Shown piece after piece: positions 35,160-46,199 of a DNA stretch of 64,000 nucleotides. The position numbers and the translations under genes were made by a program. Each line of letters starts with the position of its first letter. Position 1 is the first letter of the stretch. Source of the stretch: Plantago ovata (lineage: Eukaryota > Streptophyta > Magnoliopsida > Lamiales > Plantaginaceae). The stretch lies in the NCBI GenBank assembly GCA_028274465.1, contig CM051458.1:82170085-82234084 (forward strand), read 5' to 3'. Under the pieces are notes generated by a model. The model searched no databases, was not told the origin of the DNA, and was given only the letters and a program-made list of their open reading frames with translations.

Positions 35160-36233
35160 GGGTAATTTTCATACAGACCCCCTGTTAGTTTCATCAATTA
35201 CGAATTTTCCCCTGCTAGTTAACAATAATATATTTTCCCTCGTTAGTGAAAAACAATTACATCCAGCCCCACGACTTTGACTTTCGGCGAATTAAGGCCT
35301 GAAAATGACAAATTTGCACTCATTTAAAATTCAGATTTCAGAAACACCCAAACACATTCAACTTTCCTTTATTGCACATTTGACTCCAAAATTTCTAATT
35401 TTACAAAAGTAATCTACATAATTTTTAAAATTTCAACATCATCCAAAATATTTTTGTAAACAAGTCCCTACACATTTTATATCTCAATATCAACCCCATA
35501 ATATTAAAATAAATAAATAAATAATAATAAGAATTCCAAAAAATAATTTAAAATTAAATAAAAAAACAAAAAAAGAAGAAAAAAACAAAAAAATGGCAAT
35601 CGGACCTCCGACCGGAGCTGGCAGCTCTGGTCGGAGCTTTAAATAGCGAGCTATTTACAGCTCCGATTGGAGCTGTAAATAACTCCAACCGGAGCTATTT
35701 ACAGCTCCGATTGGGGCTGTAATTAGCTCCAACCGGAGCTATTTATAGCTCCGATTGGAGCTGAAAACAATCTAGATCGGAGCTGATTTACAGCTCCGTC
35801 GGAGCTACAAATAGCTCCGATTGAAACTATTTACAGCTCCGGTTGGGGCTGCAAATAGCTCCGATCGGAGCTATTTACAGCAGCTCCGGTTGGGGCTGCA
35901 AATAGCTCTGATCGGAGCTATTTACAGCTCCGGTCGACGGAGCTGTGTGGGGACAACTCCGGTACCGGAAAAATTCCGGTACCGGAGTTTAGAGTTTGAA
36001 GAAGAAGATGATTAATGAAAAAAAAAAAGGAAAAAGGAAAAGAAAATATTGAAAAAAGAAAAAGGAAAAGATAAATGAAAAAAGAAAAATATTGGTAAGG
36101 ACATGTTTGGGGAGAGAAGATTTGTAAGTTGGTCAACATTTTTGGATAAAATGGGGCTAGATGTAATTGTTGAACTAGCAGGGGAAGAAACGTAATTAGG
36201 TGCAGCAGTGAGGGTATTTTTTATAAATTTCCC
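35160..36233. mobile_element. Non-autonomous Mutator-like element with palindromic GGAGCTG array (copy 2)
   Basis: 1074-bp element starting GGGTAATTTTCATACAGACC and ending, on the other strand, GGGAAATTTATAAAAAATACC. It is flanked by an exact 9-bp duplication TATATTTTA (35151-35159, 36234-36242). Subterminal text such as CCCCTGTTAGTTT...AATTAC and CTAGTT...AACAATTACATC..AGCCCC parallels copy 1 at 7445-8397, including the TTTGACTTT.(C/G)CGAA..AA...(C/G)AAATGACAA block. The centre (35605-35990) is an array of about 20 palindromic AGCTCCGATYGGAGCT units; an A-rich stretch follows. Confidence 0.88.
35605..35990. repeat. Palindromic minisatellite, AGCTCCGATYGGAGCT units
   Basis: Successive units alternate AGCTCCGATTGGAGCT and AGCTCCAACCGGAGCT separated by GTAAAT, GTTTAC or similar 4-8-bp spacers. 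Both the unit and the spacer pairing (GGAGCTATTTACAGCTCC) are self-complementary, so each strand can form a chain of hairpins. Confidence 0.85.
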
Positions 36234-36242
36234 TATATTTTA

Positions 36243-37379
36243 TTACTTTCAATGTATTTACCCAAAATATTTTGAATGTGAATTAAGGAAAGAATCTCAA
36301 ACTCTTATCCCTCTCCAAAAATAAATCGATCGTTTCTCTCAGCTAAATCACAATTGGAATTGATCTACCGTGAATTGGAATTGACTGTTGTTTCGGCCTC
36401 TACAGATGCAAGCACATAAGTACTCCGTATGACATAAAGGCGAAAGCTAGCTACTGGCGGCCATTCACCACCATAAATCTACTTACTTCAAAGAATTGAA
36501 AGCACTAGTTATGTAATGTGTTCTTGTTGCTTGAATAAAGTATCCCCAAATTTTGACAGTGGCTCTACGTGCTAGTGTTTTCATTATCGTTGATTGAATT
36601 AAATTGTTTTGGTGGGTACATTTATTTAGGTTATAAAATTTCAAGGAGTTGTTTAAGGTGAGGACACTGCCCTCGAATTGCTCGATATTAAGTTTTTGTT
36701 CTGACTGTATCCGTGGCTTTACCAAAAACATATAAATTGTTTTAGCATTAACAATTTTTACTCTGACTTTATCACCTATTTGTTCACCAGACTATCCCCA
36801 CGAGTACAAAGAATCCATATGTTCACACACTTAAATATGAAGTACTAGTAATCACCAATTTTAAACATTATTCGTTTAAAAATAAGGCAAAAAACACAAA
36901 ACTTTATTCTTTTAAAAAACAGAGTTTAGTACTACATTTATGAAAGCTTTAACCTAGAAGTACTAGTAAGATTGTTGAATTAATTTGCTATTTAGCTTAA
37001 TGCTGTTATTTGAAGAATCCTTATGTTCACACAATGTGTTTCATCAGTGTTATCTACTTACAATAATATATTAATATTGCATTAATAAAACGGAGTTAAG
37101 ATTAACTAATTAATTAATTAAGAGCTAATGTGACATGACTTGCATTATCACCTCATGAAATGCAATATTTTCTTCAGAGTGATGCAATGTTGATTCGTGT
37201 CTACGCGTTAAGTATGAATTCAAAATTGTAAGGAACCTTACAGACGTACTACTGGGGGAATTAATTTGTATTTAGGTGTAATGTACTTTAAAAAAAAAAG
37301 AAACAAGTTTATCCTTTGATGTTGCATCATGAATATATCTATCTGACGCTGCTAGCTAGACTGATATCTTTTTTTCTAA
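36243..37379. other. Intergenic DNA, nothing recognised
   Basis: AT-rich; the 82-codon minus-strand frame at 36483-36731 has no recognisable family. Confidence 0.45.
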
Positions 37380-37589
37380 TTCCAATTGTTATCTTCGTCT
37401 CAATAAAACTTAACAAAACTGAATTGAACTGAACTATATTAAACTGAATGAAACTTAACTGAAGTGAACTTCACTTATTTGTAATATAAAATACTATTAA
37501 CCAAATGTGAACTGAAATTAATAAATTTGAACTGAACTGATCTGAATTGAACTTAAAATAATCAATATTCAGACGAAGAGAACAGAGAC
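37380..37589. mobile_element. Tourist-like MITE (second copy)
   Basis: Right end AGACGAAGAGAACAGAGAC matches the 3118-3304 element; the left end is more diverged (TTATCTTCGTCTCAATAAA). TAA occurs on both sides (37377-37379, 37590-37592). Interior of GAACTGAACTGA motifs. Confidence 0.75.
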
Positions 37590-37931
37590 TAAATCACTAC
37601 TCCCGCCAATTTTAAATAAGTGTCGTTTTTTAATTTTTACAATTTGTAAAATAAATATCTTCTAGAAAAAAGTATTATAATTACCCATACTATTATTAGG
37701 TTGACTATATATGTGAAGAAAATTGTAAATTAATTAATCATAAATAAATTTGAAAGTATCTATAATGATTACCGGAGTACATTCTAACCATTTTTATTTG
37801 AAATATGAAAAAAAATTATTAAAACTCCCAATCTGTTACAAAAAGTATGTATTTATCATACTTTTTTTGGGGTGAACCTTTATATATATTAATATATACA
37901 ACCAGTGAAACAAACATCCATGCAGTTAAAT

Positions 37932-38227
37932 TGTAACGTCCAGATTTTAGAGGTTTAAAAGGGTTGAGAACGCTAATCATACCAACAGGGTGCACGTTTT
38001 TTTTCGAGAATCCACCTAAAATAACTTCAGAGTTAAGCGTGGTTGCTATAGAGTAATTATAGGATGGGTGACCCACTGGGAAGTTTCTGGTGCGCGTACG
38101 AGTGAGGACAAAGTGCGCGGAGTAGAACACGTGTTAGCCTGTGGGGCTAGCATATCATCCAGGAGTAACCGCACCAGCCCAAAGGGTCGGGTCGGACCTT
38201 CGGTCGATTAGTGGTCGGGACGTTACA
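37932..38227 (+). mobile_element. Cassandra solo LTR
   Basis: 296-bp LTR with ends TGTAACGTCC...GGGACGTTACA and an exact 5-bp duplication TAAAT on both sides (37927-37931, 38228-38232). Its middle (about 38022-38090) is 5S-rRNA-like and keeps the internal promoter elements in order: AGTTAAGCGTGG (box A) and AGGATGGGTGACC (box C), then CTGGGAAGT. It is opposite in orientation to the element at 30042-30762. A solo LTR implies recombination between the two LTRs of an earlier full element. Confidence 0.92.
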
Positions 38228-38683
38228 TAAATATGATTACATTCTATGAAAATTTTAAAATGACATTTATTTAAAATTAAAGAGAGTAGTTAATTCAGAA
38301 TTCAATATGAAACACTATCATTTATCGTGATTAATAAATATACTATAATTTATTGATACAATATCTCGCACTCTACTCACAAAAGTATTATGGATTTGTA
38401 TAGATTGCCAACTTTATTCATACTACATTATTTTTTCCCAGTAAAAAATTAGAAGCGGGAATTTACTTTTATGTGTGCTGAAGTAATAAGTATATGTTAT
38501 TTTAGATTTGAATTATAAATTAGGTTGCTATAAAATTAAATAAATTTTGGATTAAATTGAAAGGAATATATTGGAATTTTTCTCTCGAAACGAAGAACCA
38601 ATAATAGAAACTAAAAATAATAATAGAAAATAGGGAATTAAATAACAGAAAATAGGGAATTAAGAAAACATTAATATGTAGTA

Positions 38684-38936
38684 CTTCCTCAGTCCCATAA
38701 CAAATGTTACACTTCATTTTGTTGACTTTTTTAGGGTCAGTTTGACCTTAAATTATTGTCAAATCATAGGATAAAAATAATTAAAAATATTATATTATAA
38801 AACTAGAATGTTTATATTTTCATTATATAAAATTCTTAATCATTTTTATTATATAATTTGGGATTAATACGAGGTCAAACTGACCCTCGAAAAGTCAACA
38901 AAATAAAATGTAACATTTGTCATGAGACGGAAGAAG
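38684..38936. mobile_element. Stowaway MITE
   Basis: 253 bp, ends CTTCCTCAGTCCC and GAGACGGAAGAAG, flanked by TA (38682-38683, 38937-38938). Arms are inverted (AACAAATGTTACACTTCATTTTGTTGAC against GTCAACAAAATAAAATGTAACATTTGT, written in part), so the transcript could fold into a long hairpin. Confidence 0.85.
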
Positions 38937-38938
38937 TA

Positions 38939-40291
38939 CATGTTAAAAAGCTTCTACGGCCATCATCTAATGGAAATCAACTTTGTTCATCTTATGATCT
39001 TACAAAACAATTAAACTGTTGAAGATTTATATAGGGCTCTTAGTCGCATAAAATTTTATCTATTTTCCTTTTGTATGTGTCATACTTACAAATATTATCC
39101 CATTTTATAAGAGGAAACTTTTTTTTAAAACGGTTTTATAAGAGGAAACTATCCAGCATAATTAAAAACATCTAACTTGACAATAATACTACAACTTCGC
39201 CACCGCACTTCACTTTATAATAAGTAGTAGTACTTGTCTATCGAATGAACATACTACACTAAATTTATCATTTTTTCTATTATCTTATTGTTTTTCTTTA
39301 AATTACGCTAACTCTAGTGGATAATGTCATACGAGGCGGAAGTAGTATATCTAAATCTGTGACAACCAATCATAATACTCCTATGGATAACATGTCTATT
39401 ATTCAGTGATAATCAAGAAGCCATTTAATTTCTAGGGCATATTTTCATACGACAAGTCATTTAACAAACTACTATACGTTAGCCCAAGTCGCGCGTGACT
39501 ATGGGACTAATGTAACAAGTTACAAAGTAACACATCAACATACTGTACATATAGTCGCTGGGCCAATATATAGTATATATCCATATCTATCCATCTGTCA
39601 TACTTTGATTTGCAAATCCAATTTTTAATTGTTAAAAAACAATTTTTAGTATTATTTTTGATAAAAAAAATGTTTCGGTGAGAGTATCAATTGAAAGAAT
39701 ATTATGGTTGGTTTATCAGTTTATGAGCAATTAAGCAGCAGCATGACTTACAGCACAAGCATAAATCATAACTAAGTAATTAAATGATGTCACAATATGC
39801 TTCCAAGTTCCATGATTAGCAATCGACTCCCATGTTTTTCATGAAATTATTTTTAACCCCTTGCGATCATTTACTTCTTTCTTCCCATCCATTAATTCTC
39901 AAATTTAGAACTTCCCATGAAGTGTTTTTTGGATTCGGAATGGAAGAGTTGTTAAAAAGTAAAATGAAAGAGTTGTTGTAATATCCCAAACAAATTGAAT
40001 ATATCACGTGAATGTTAAAGAGTATATATATAAGTACGCAAACCTACACTATCACATGATATGAGACATTTTGACTAATTTCAAAAGCACACCCGTAAGA
40101 GTTCTACATGTTATGTGGGCATTTGGGAAAAACATAGGAACAAAACCTCTCATATCTAACTTGGTTCAAATTAAACAATAACATACCAATTAGTGAATGA
40201 GATAGTATCAAACCATACTGGACACCAATTTTAATTTGCACCGTTTGTGGGAAGCTCATGAGTTTAATTAGTAAGGAGAACGACGTGCATG

Positions 40292-40332
<41 letters not shown>

Positions 40333-41389
40333 GATCCACATAAGGCGAGGTCCAATGTAGTGAACAATTGAATTAAGGAAAGTTGCACTATAGATTCTAG
40401 TGGAGGCTCAAGAGAGTACCAATACCGATGAAACCAGGAGTTAATTTGAAGGAGGTGTTTTGTGGCATTTTGTTTGACGGAAGTGTTGTAAAAATTTCAA
40501 TTTAAATGATGAATCGGGGAGGAGGGGAGGGTTTAATTTGAAAGAGGTGTTTTGTGGCACTTTTGTTTGACAAGTTTAACAAGAGGATTGTGAAAAACGT
40601 AATTTAAATTATACATCGCAATATGGGAAATATATGGGTTAAAATATAGAAACACTATGATAAATGGTATGAGGTCGTTTATGATAACCTCGATAGGAAC
40701 AGAACTTCATATTGAACTTGGATACAAAACCTCATATTAATACTTAACATAGTGTGGACCCATATGAAATAACAGTTTGTTTTGGTCGTGGCAAGCAATG
40801 AGACGAGTTCCCGGCAGGGCTTAATGCAATATGTGCTCGTTAGATGGGGGTGAATGGATAGACTGATAGTGTATGTTTTCATATATTTTAGTTGGAATAT
40901 ACTCACCATAAGAGGAAATTGAGAAGAAGTCCATTATTTGCTTGGATGTATTGATAGTTGCCGATGAACTTAATCAAGTTTAGTTACTAATTAACTAACA
41001 TGTAGTGACCTAACAATTGATCAATCAAATGTTATGTGGATTCTATCATCATCATATAACATATAATTTTGTTTATGGTCCAAACACTCAGGGATCTTTC
41101 ATACAACCCTCCGGTCGATTCCAAGGTTTGCCAATATTGTTATTGCAGGTGAGCGATATTTTATTTATTAGATTAAATGTTAAAATTTGCATAAAATTTG
41201 TTTATTTATTGGGTTAAATTTGAAATGTACTTTCACTTTTTTTTTCTTTTTTTTTTTTTTTCCAAAAACTAACACATATATACACTACCTTTCATTAAAT
41301 ACTTTTCCCATCTCCACATACACTTCCCATTTCGCATGTTGACTTTTTTAATACTTCGTTTGACCTCATATTATATCATAAATCATATC
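38939..41389. other. AT-rich intergenic DNA with small repeats
   Basis: No gene seen. Holds a CT microsatellite at 40292-40328 and a 40-bp direct repeat (GAGGTGTTTTGTGGCA with flanks) at about 40441-40480 and 40529-40572, each followed by TTTTGTTTGAC. Confidence 0.5.
40292..40328. repeat. (CT)n microsatellite, about 18 units
   Basis: Uninterrupted CT repeat between GAG and ATTTG. Confidence 0.95.
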
Positions 41390-41395
41390 GAGGGA

Positions 41396-41565
41396 GTCAT
41401 AAAGTGGTCTGATAGTTAGGGTGCTAGAGTAGCAAGGAGAGGTCGGGGTTCGAACCCCGGTGGGAGTCATAAGGTTGATATAGGTGTATTTGGAGTTATA
41501 AAGTGGTAAAGAAGTGGTAGTGTAAGACTAGAGTAGTTAGATTTGCCATTTCAAACAAATCATAA
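41396..41565 (+). mobile_element. tRNA-derived SINE
   Basis: The tRNA-like head carries an A-box region AGTGGTCTGATAGTTAGGG and a perfect B box GGTTCGAACCCC at about 41448. The body GGAGTTATAAAGTGGTAAAG...AGATTTGCCATTTC matches the SINE near 11553. It is the best preserved of the copies in this window. It is not a tRNA gene: no acceptor stem pairs. Confidence 0.72.
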
Positions 41566-42514
41566 ATCATTTCGAAAAATTAATTTACGAAATTATATTA
41601 AGAAACTAGAATGTAGAATCTTACTTGCGGGCATAAAAAATTATAATAGGTTAAATCACTTTCAATCTTACCTCCACCTCTCCACGCCGCCACCACAGCT
41701 GCCTTAGTCAGATCTACTTTTTTCTATCTTCAGATCTACTTTCTCTCTCATCTCTTGTTTTCCAGTGTGGTTTTAAGACTGCATGGTGTGATTTTAAGAC
41801 TGGATAATATGGTTTTAAGACTCTTTCATCTGAATATTGATATCTTCGAGATTTAGCTCATAGAGTGTTTGGATTCGAGTTTTCACCTATTTATTTACTT
41901 GTAATTGTAAGTAGGATAGTTTTGAATATCAATATTTTCGAGTAATGTATGTTGATTATGCGTTCGTTGTGATAGGATGAGAAAGAGGAGGAATCTAAAT
42001 TTCAATTCGATAAGGTGTTTTACCATGGATCCACTGTTGTGGTTTTAATAGATTTTGGTGTGGCTTTCATTCATATTGTTGTGGTTTTAATAAAAATGTA
42101 ATACTACTATGTTGGATCTGTCGATTGTATGGTTTTAAGGCGACATTGTTTGGTTATAAGTATCTTTGTTGTGGTTTTAAAAGCTTGTGTTAAGATTCTA
42201 AGTATCTTTGGTATGTTTTTTAGTTTCAGTTGCATGTTACTGTTGTGTTACAGTTTTAAGAGATTTTTGTGTGGTTTTAATTCATGTTGTTGTGATTTTA
42301 AGAAATATCTAATGCTACTATGTTGGGTTTGTCCATTGTATGGTTTTAATGAGACATGTGGTTATAAGTACCATTGTTGTGGTTTAAGATTCTAAAACTA
42401 CTTATAAATAAAAACGAAGTACATCAATTATTCTATTTCTTTTTTAGGTAAATTGTCGTTAGTTTATTTTTCAATTTCAAATTTTCGTACGCATAATTTT
42501 TAGTAGCATATTAA
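41566..42514. repeat. Region of dispersed TTGTGGTTTTAA motifs with a ~208-bp tandem duplication
   Basis: The motif TGTGGTTTTAA and variants occur about a dozen times from 41765 to 42390. The stretch about 42055-42170 is repeated at about 42265-42380 (CTACTATGTTGG.T.TGTC.ATTGTATGGTTTTAA shared, shown with mismatches as dots). No protein resemblance in either frame. Confidence 0.5.
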
Positions 42515-42604
42515 GGCTTTGTTCTCTTCGTCTGAAAACGTCTGAACTGAACTGAACTAATTCGAACTGAACTTAATCAATTTTCAGATGAAAAGAACAG
42601 AGCC
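42515..42604. mobile_element. Tourist-like MITE (short third copy)
   Basis: 90 bp, ends GGCTTTGTTCTCTTCGTCTG and CAGATGAAAAGAACAGAGCC, flanked by TAA (42512-42514, 42605-42607). Internal deletion derivative of the same family as 3118-3304. Confidence 0.85.
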
Positions 42605-42929
42605 TAACTAAAAGTAGTATATTTAACCCTCATATTTTCAATTTAATTTTACCCAATTCACGTCACTTACTATTAGAATTTTGAGTTTTACTTGCATACG
42701 AGATTATGTATTTTCATTTTTCAGACCTCTCATCTTTTTTTTGAACCTTCATACCTCTCATCTGGAGACTGGTTTATCAGTTTATTTAATTTTTTAAGCA
42801 TAATATAGTTGCGTTTTTCAAGTGATTTTTTTAGTTTTGTAATATTATTGGGATAAAATGACTTTGAATGTATAATTTTTGTTATTTTATTACTATTATT
42901 ATGTATATATAATAATCGTTCATATTTTT

Positions 42930-42985
42930 AATACTTACGACCCCTTTAAAATTTTCGCACAGGGCTCCTAATTATCTCAGGGCCG
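42930..42985. mobile_element. hAT-type terminus
   Basis: The stretch from about 42940 (AAAATTTTCGCACAGGGCTCC) closes in the palindrome CAGGGCCGGCCCTG at about 42972-42985, a form common at the ends of plant hAT elements. The partner end was not found. Confidence 0.45.
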
Positions 42986-43614
42986 GCCCTGGATAGGAAT
43001 AATGTTCCAAACCCTATAATGATACGTTGGTAACTCCCATTGAGGCTATTGTGCCACCGATTCATTCGGGTCCGGTGAGTACTCAGACAAGTGGAGCCAC
43101 GATGGGTGCAGATCCTTCAGGCCACAAGAGATGGTGGTGTTGGAGCCGATGGGCTTTGAACAAGAGTTTGAGATAAGAACAAGTAGGAACACAAAACCAA
43201 ATGCAAGTATATTTATCAAAATACAATAAACAAAAGAACTTACAATGTACACTACAAGAAATCAGACATTTAGCGACGGATAAACAGAGACGGATCTAGT
43301 CCGTCTCTAATTAACGACGAATCGCTAAGCTTAGTGACGGATAAGCACGACCTGCGCTCTAAGCTCAGTTCGTGCATCTGGAGACCCATCCGGCTCACAG
43401 TTAGCGACGGAAAAACTTTATCCGTCTCTCATTGAGCGACGGATGAAGTTATCCGTCGCTTTAGTGGTTGACCAGACTGGTTTAATTTCAAAGGAAAAAT
43501 GAAAAATAAAATAAAATAAATACATAGCGACGGATTAGGTTATCCGTCGCTAAGTAGTTATATACAGACAGGTTTCCCTTCTTCTTCCCTATTTCAATTT
43601 ATCAAATCCCTAAC

Positions 43615-45000
43615 TCCTCATCGATCGACCACCACCACCACTCCTCATCGATCGACCACCACCACCACCGCCCCTCCTCATCGATCAACCACCACCGCCA
43701 CTCCTCCTCATCGACGCGACCACCACCACCACCACACTCCTCATCGACGCGTGATGAACGAGATTGTCAGACTCGAATAATCAAATAAATTTGTTTTTAG
43801 CCAAAGGCAACTCACAACTACAACGAAAACCAAGGCACGTAGTGTAGAAGTAAGATAACCTCGAGTGTCGATCTCTAAGGACTATAACTAGCTATATCTA
43901 ATTTAACTTAAACTATAAATCAGGAATCAAGCAAAGCACATATTTTTCTTATCAATATAATGGAAGTTAGTGATAGTACGATCATTCAAAGCAACGGGTA
44001 ATAATCATGCATGAAGTATTTGAAGTTTGTATAGAAATCTATGATCGTGAATTGTCCTATGTGTTCCTTTCTATTCAACACTACGAAGATAGATGGCTTA
44101 GATAGATCAAAGAAATAAAACAATAAATCAAGTCTTAAACGCGCGAAGCCACTCATGCATAATTAAGAACCCTAGCTAAGAAATCACATACTATCACCAA
44201 CGATAGATTTAGCTACTCATAGATAAATTGCAATCAACAAGAATCAAAGCAAGATTGAATGAAAACATGTTGAATGAAATAAATAAAAGCAGAAAAATCG
44301 TGAGATACAAGTTACCAACGAGGGTTGTCAATCTCCGATGAATTGCTAACTCACAAGCAAGAATCGAGAATCAAAGATGTCCAATCTCTATGCTTAAGCT
44401 TCCAAATCAATAAGAAAAAGAGTCTTCTATGCTAATAATTCCCAGAACAGGCTCTGGAGAATCTGTCTCTCAAAATAAGGTGAAAAGGTATGAAAAACGA
44501 ACAAAATAGGCGAAACTATATATAGTTTACGAAACATGCCAAAGGCGAACCGCCTGGGGTCCCAAGCGAACCGCCTGGCACCGAGCGAACCGCCTGGGAG
44601 CTCCAGGTCGGTGGTAGCGAGTTTTTGTCTCTTAGTTTCCTTTTTGGACTCGATTTTGCCTTCTAGTGACCTTTAAGCCTTGAAACTCGTCCCCTAGGCC
44701 TCAAAACTCGTTTGGAAACTTCTAGATACACCACGGATGACCACGAAGCACCCAAACTTCATTCTCTTTACCATAGTTGCCCATCAGAAGTACGTTTTTC
44801 ATCTAAAACCTGAAATATGCAAAGAAAAGGGAAACGTGACACTATTATAATAAAATGCACTAAAATATAAGCTAAATTAACCTAGAGGATAGCTAAATTG
44901 GTGAAAAAGACTCGAATGAAAGTGTAAAATACACGTTCATCAACGCGCTCACCACCACCACCACTCCTCATCGACGTGCAATCACCACCACCACTCGATC
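43615..45000. repeat. Minisatellite CTCCTCATCGATCGACCACCACCAC, interrupted by an insertion
   Basis: About six units of 27-36 bp between 43615 and 43751 and two more at 44948-45000, each combining CTCCTCATCGA with a CCACCACCAC tract. The array was cut in two by the 1191-bp insertion at 43752-44942. Confidence 0.8.
43752..44942. mobile_element. LTR-like insertion (probable solo LTR), 1191 bp, nested in the CACTA element
   Basis: Starts TGATGAACG and ends CGTTCATCA, a 9-bp inverted terminus of TG...CA type, with an exact 5-bp duplication ACGCG on each side (43747-43751, 44943-44947). No internal coding region or second LTR is visible, so a solo LTR is the simplest reading. It contains three copies of GCGAACCGCCTGG at about 44535-44600. 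The family cannot be assigned from the LTR alone. Confidence 0.8.
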
Positions 45001-45752
45001 TGCCACGCCACCAGTGCACCGGAGTTTCTCCTCTGCCACAGGCCACCTCGTCCTCCTTTGCTCATTCAATTCAATTCAAGTTAGTAACTAATTACCGAGG
45101 CCCTTTCCTATTGTCTGTAAATCGATCTATGATTTTATTTTTTTACATATTATTAGTTGCATCTGCAAATCGATGTGTGATATATTCTTACTAGTTTTAC
45201 TGTCAGAATAGGCTAGTGAAAAAATATGTGTTGTTTATGTGTTGGTTGGGATTGCAATACAACAACTTGTACATTGTTTATGTGTTAGAATGAGATACAA
45301 TTCAATTCAAGTGAGTATCTTCTTCTTCTTCTTTTTTAATTTCAGTTTATTGTTTTAATTGGTCAATTATTCATTATCTTGTCTTTTTTTTTTTGTGATG
45401 TTTATTGTGATGTTTATGTGAAAGGAGAATAAGCCCGGTTTATGTGATGTTTATTGTGTATTAGTGATGTTATTAAATTATGGAATTGAAGTGTTATTAG
45501 TTATCTTGATTTGCATATTGGTAAAATAGTATTTGTCTGGGAAAAGTTCAAGTAAGTAAGGTTTGCACTGTTGTAACTTGTAAAAGTTCATTGTTGTGAG
45601 AATTGGTAGTAGTACTTGTCCTATGTTGGAATTGTTAGTAGAATTGTTTAGTATTACTTGTGCTATGTTGGAATTAGTAGTAGAATTGGTAGTAAGGTTT
45701 GCTCTTTTCTTTCCATTTGTTGTTTCTTACGGTTGTTCTTAAACGTGCAGAT

Positions 45753-46199
45753 CATGCCGAGGCCAAAGAAACCGGGGAAGCTATTGGCGGCCAGCAGCCG
45801 TAGCTATGCCGAGCCAGACTCGCCATTCCGCACCCCCTGGTAGTCAGTCGGAGTGGGGGGACCTCGGCGGCTCATGTCAGCGACACCCTCTCACTTGGCC
45901 CCCGTTCTAGCAGCAGTGCAGGGTTTACTGGCCCAGACGTATTTGCAAACCTGTCGGATGATGGGTACATGGGGGAGGTGTACATGGCGGGTGAGCGGGT
46001 GAATGGCAAGCCCGTCGTCTGGCCCATGCCTGGGCATGCGTAAGTACATGAATATGTCTTTACTTGGTATTGTATATTTTATTTAGTTGGATTAATTTGT
46101 GTATGTTATTGCAACAGGCTGGTGCCGAGGGAGGCTGCAAAGTTCATCAGCAAGGAATCCACGAAGAAAGTGGATGTCCCACCACGTGGAGCTCAGTGA
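45753..46199 (+). pseudogene. CACTA-borne coding remnant
   Basis: ATGCCGAGGCCAAAG at 45753 opens a 30-codon frame (MPRPKKPGKLLAASSRSYAE...) that stops at 45841. Further frames in the next 350 bp (PDVFANLSDDGYMGEVYMAG...PVVWPMPGHA; VPREAAKFISKESTKKVDVPP) are separated by a stop and an apparent intron (donor near 46039, acceptor near 46097). Similar short starts occur in plant CACTA-associated proteins, but I cannot name the family with confidence. Confidence 0.4.

Noticed and set aside
38022-38090. 5S rRNA gene
   Set aside because: Only part of a 5S sequence is present, and it sits inside a Cassandra LTR with defined ends and target duplication.
41396-41470. Possible tRNA gene (perfect B box)
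   Set aside because: No acceptor or anticodon stem pairing; the body shared with other copies marks it as a SINE.
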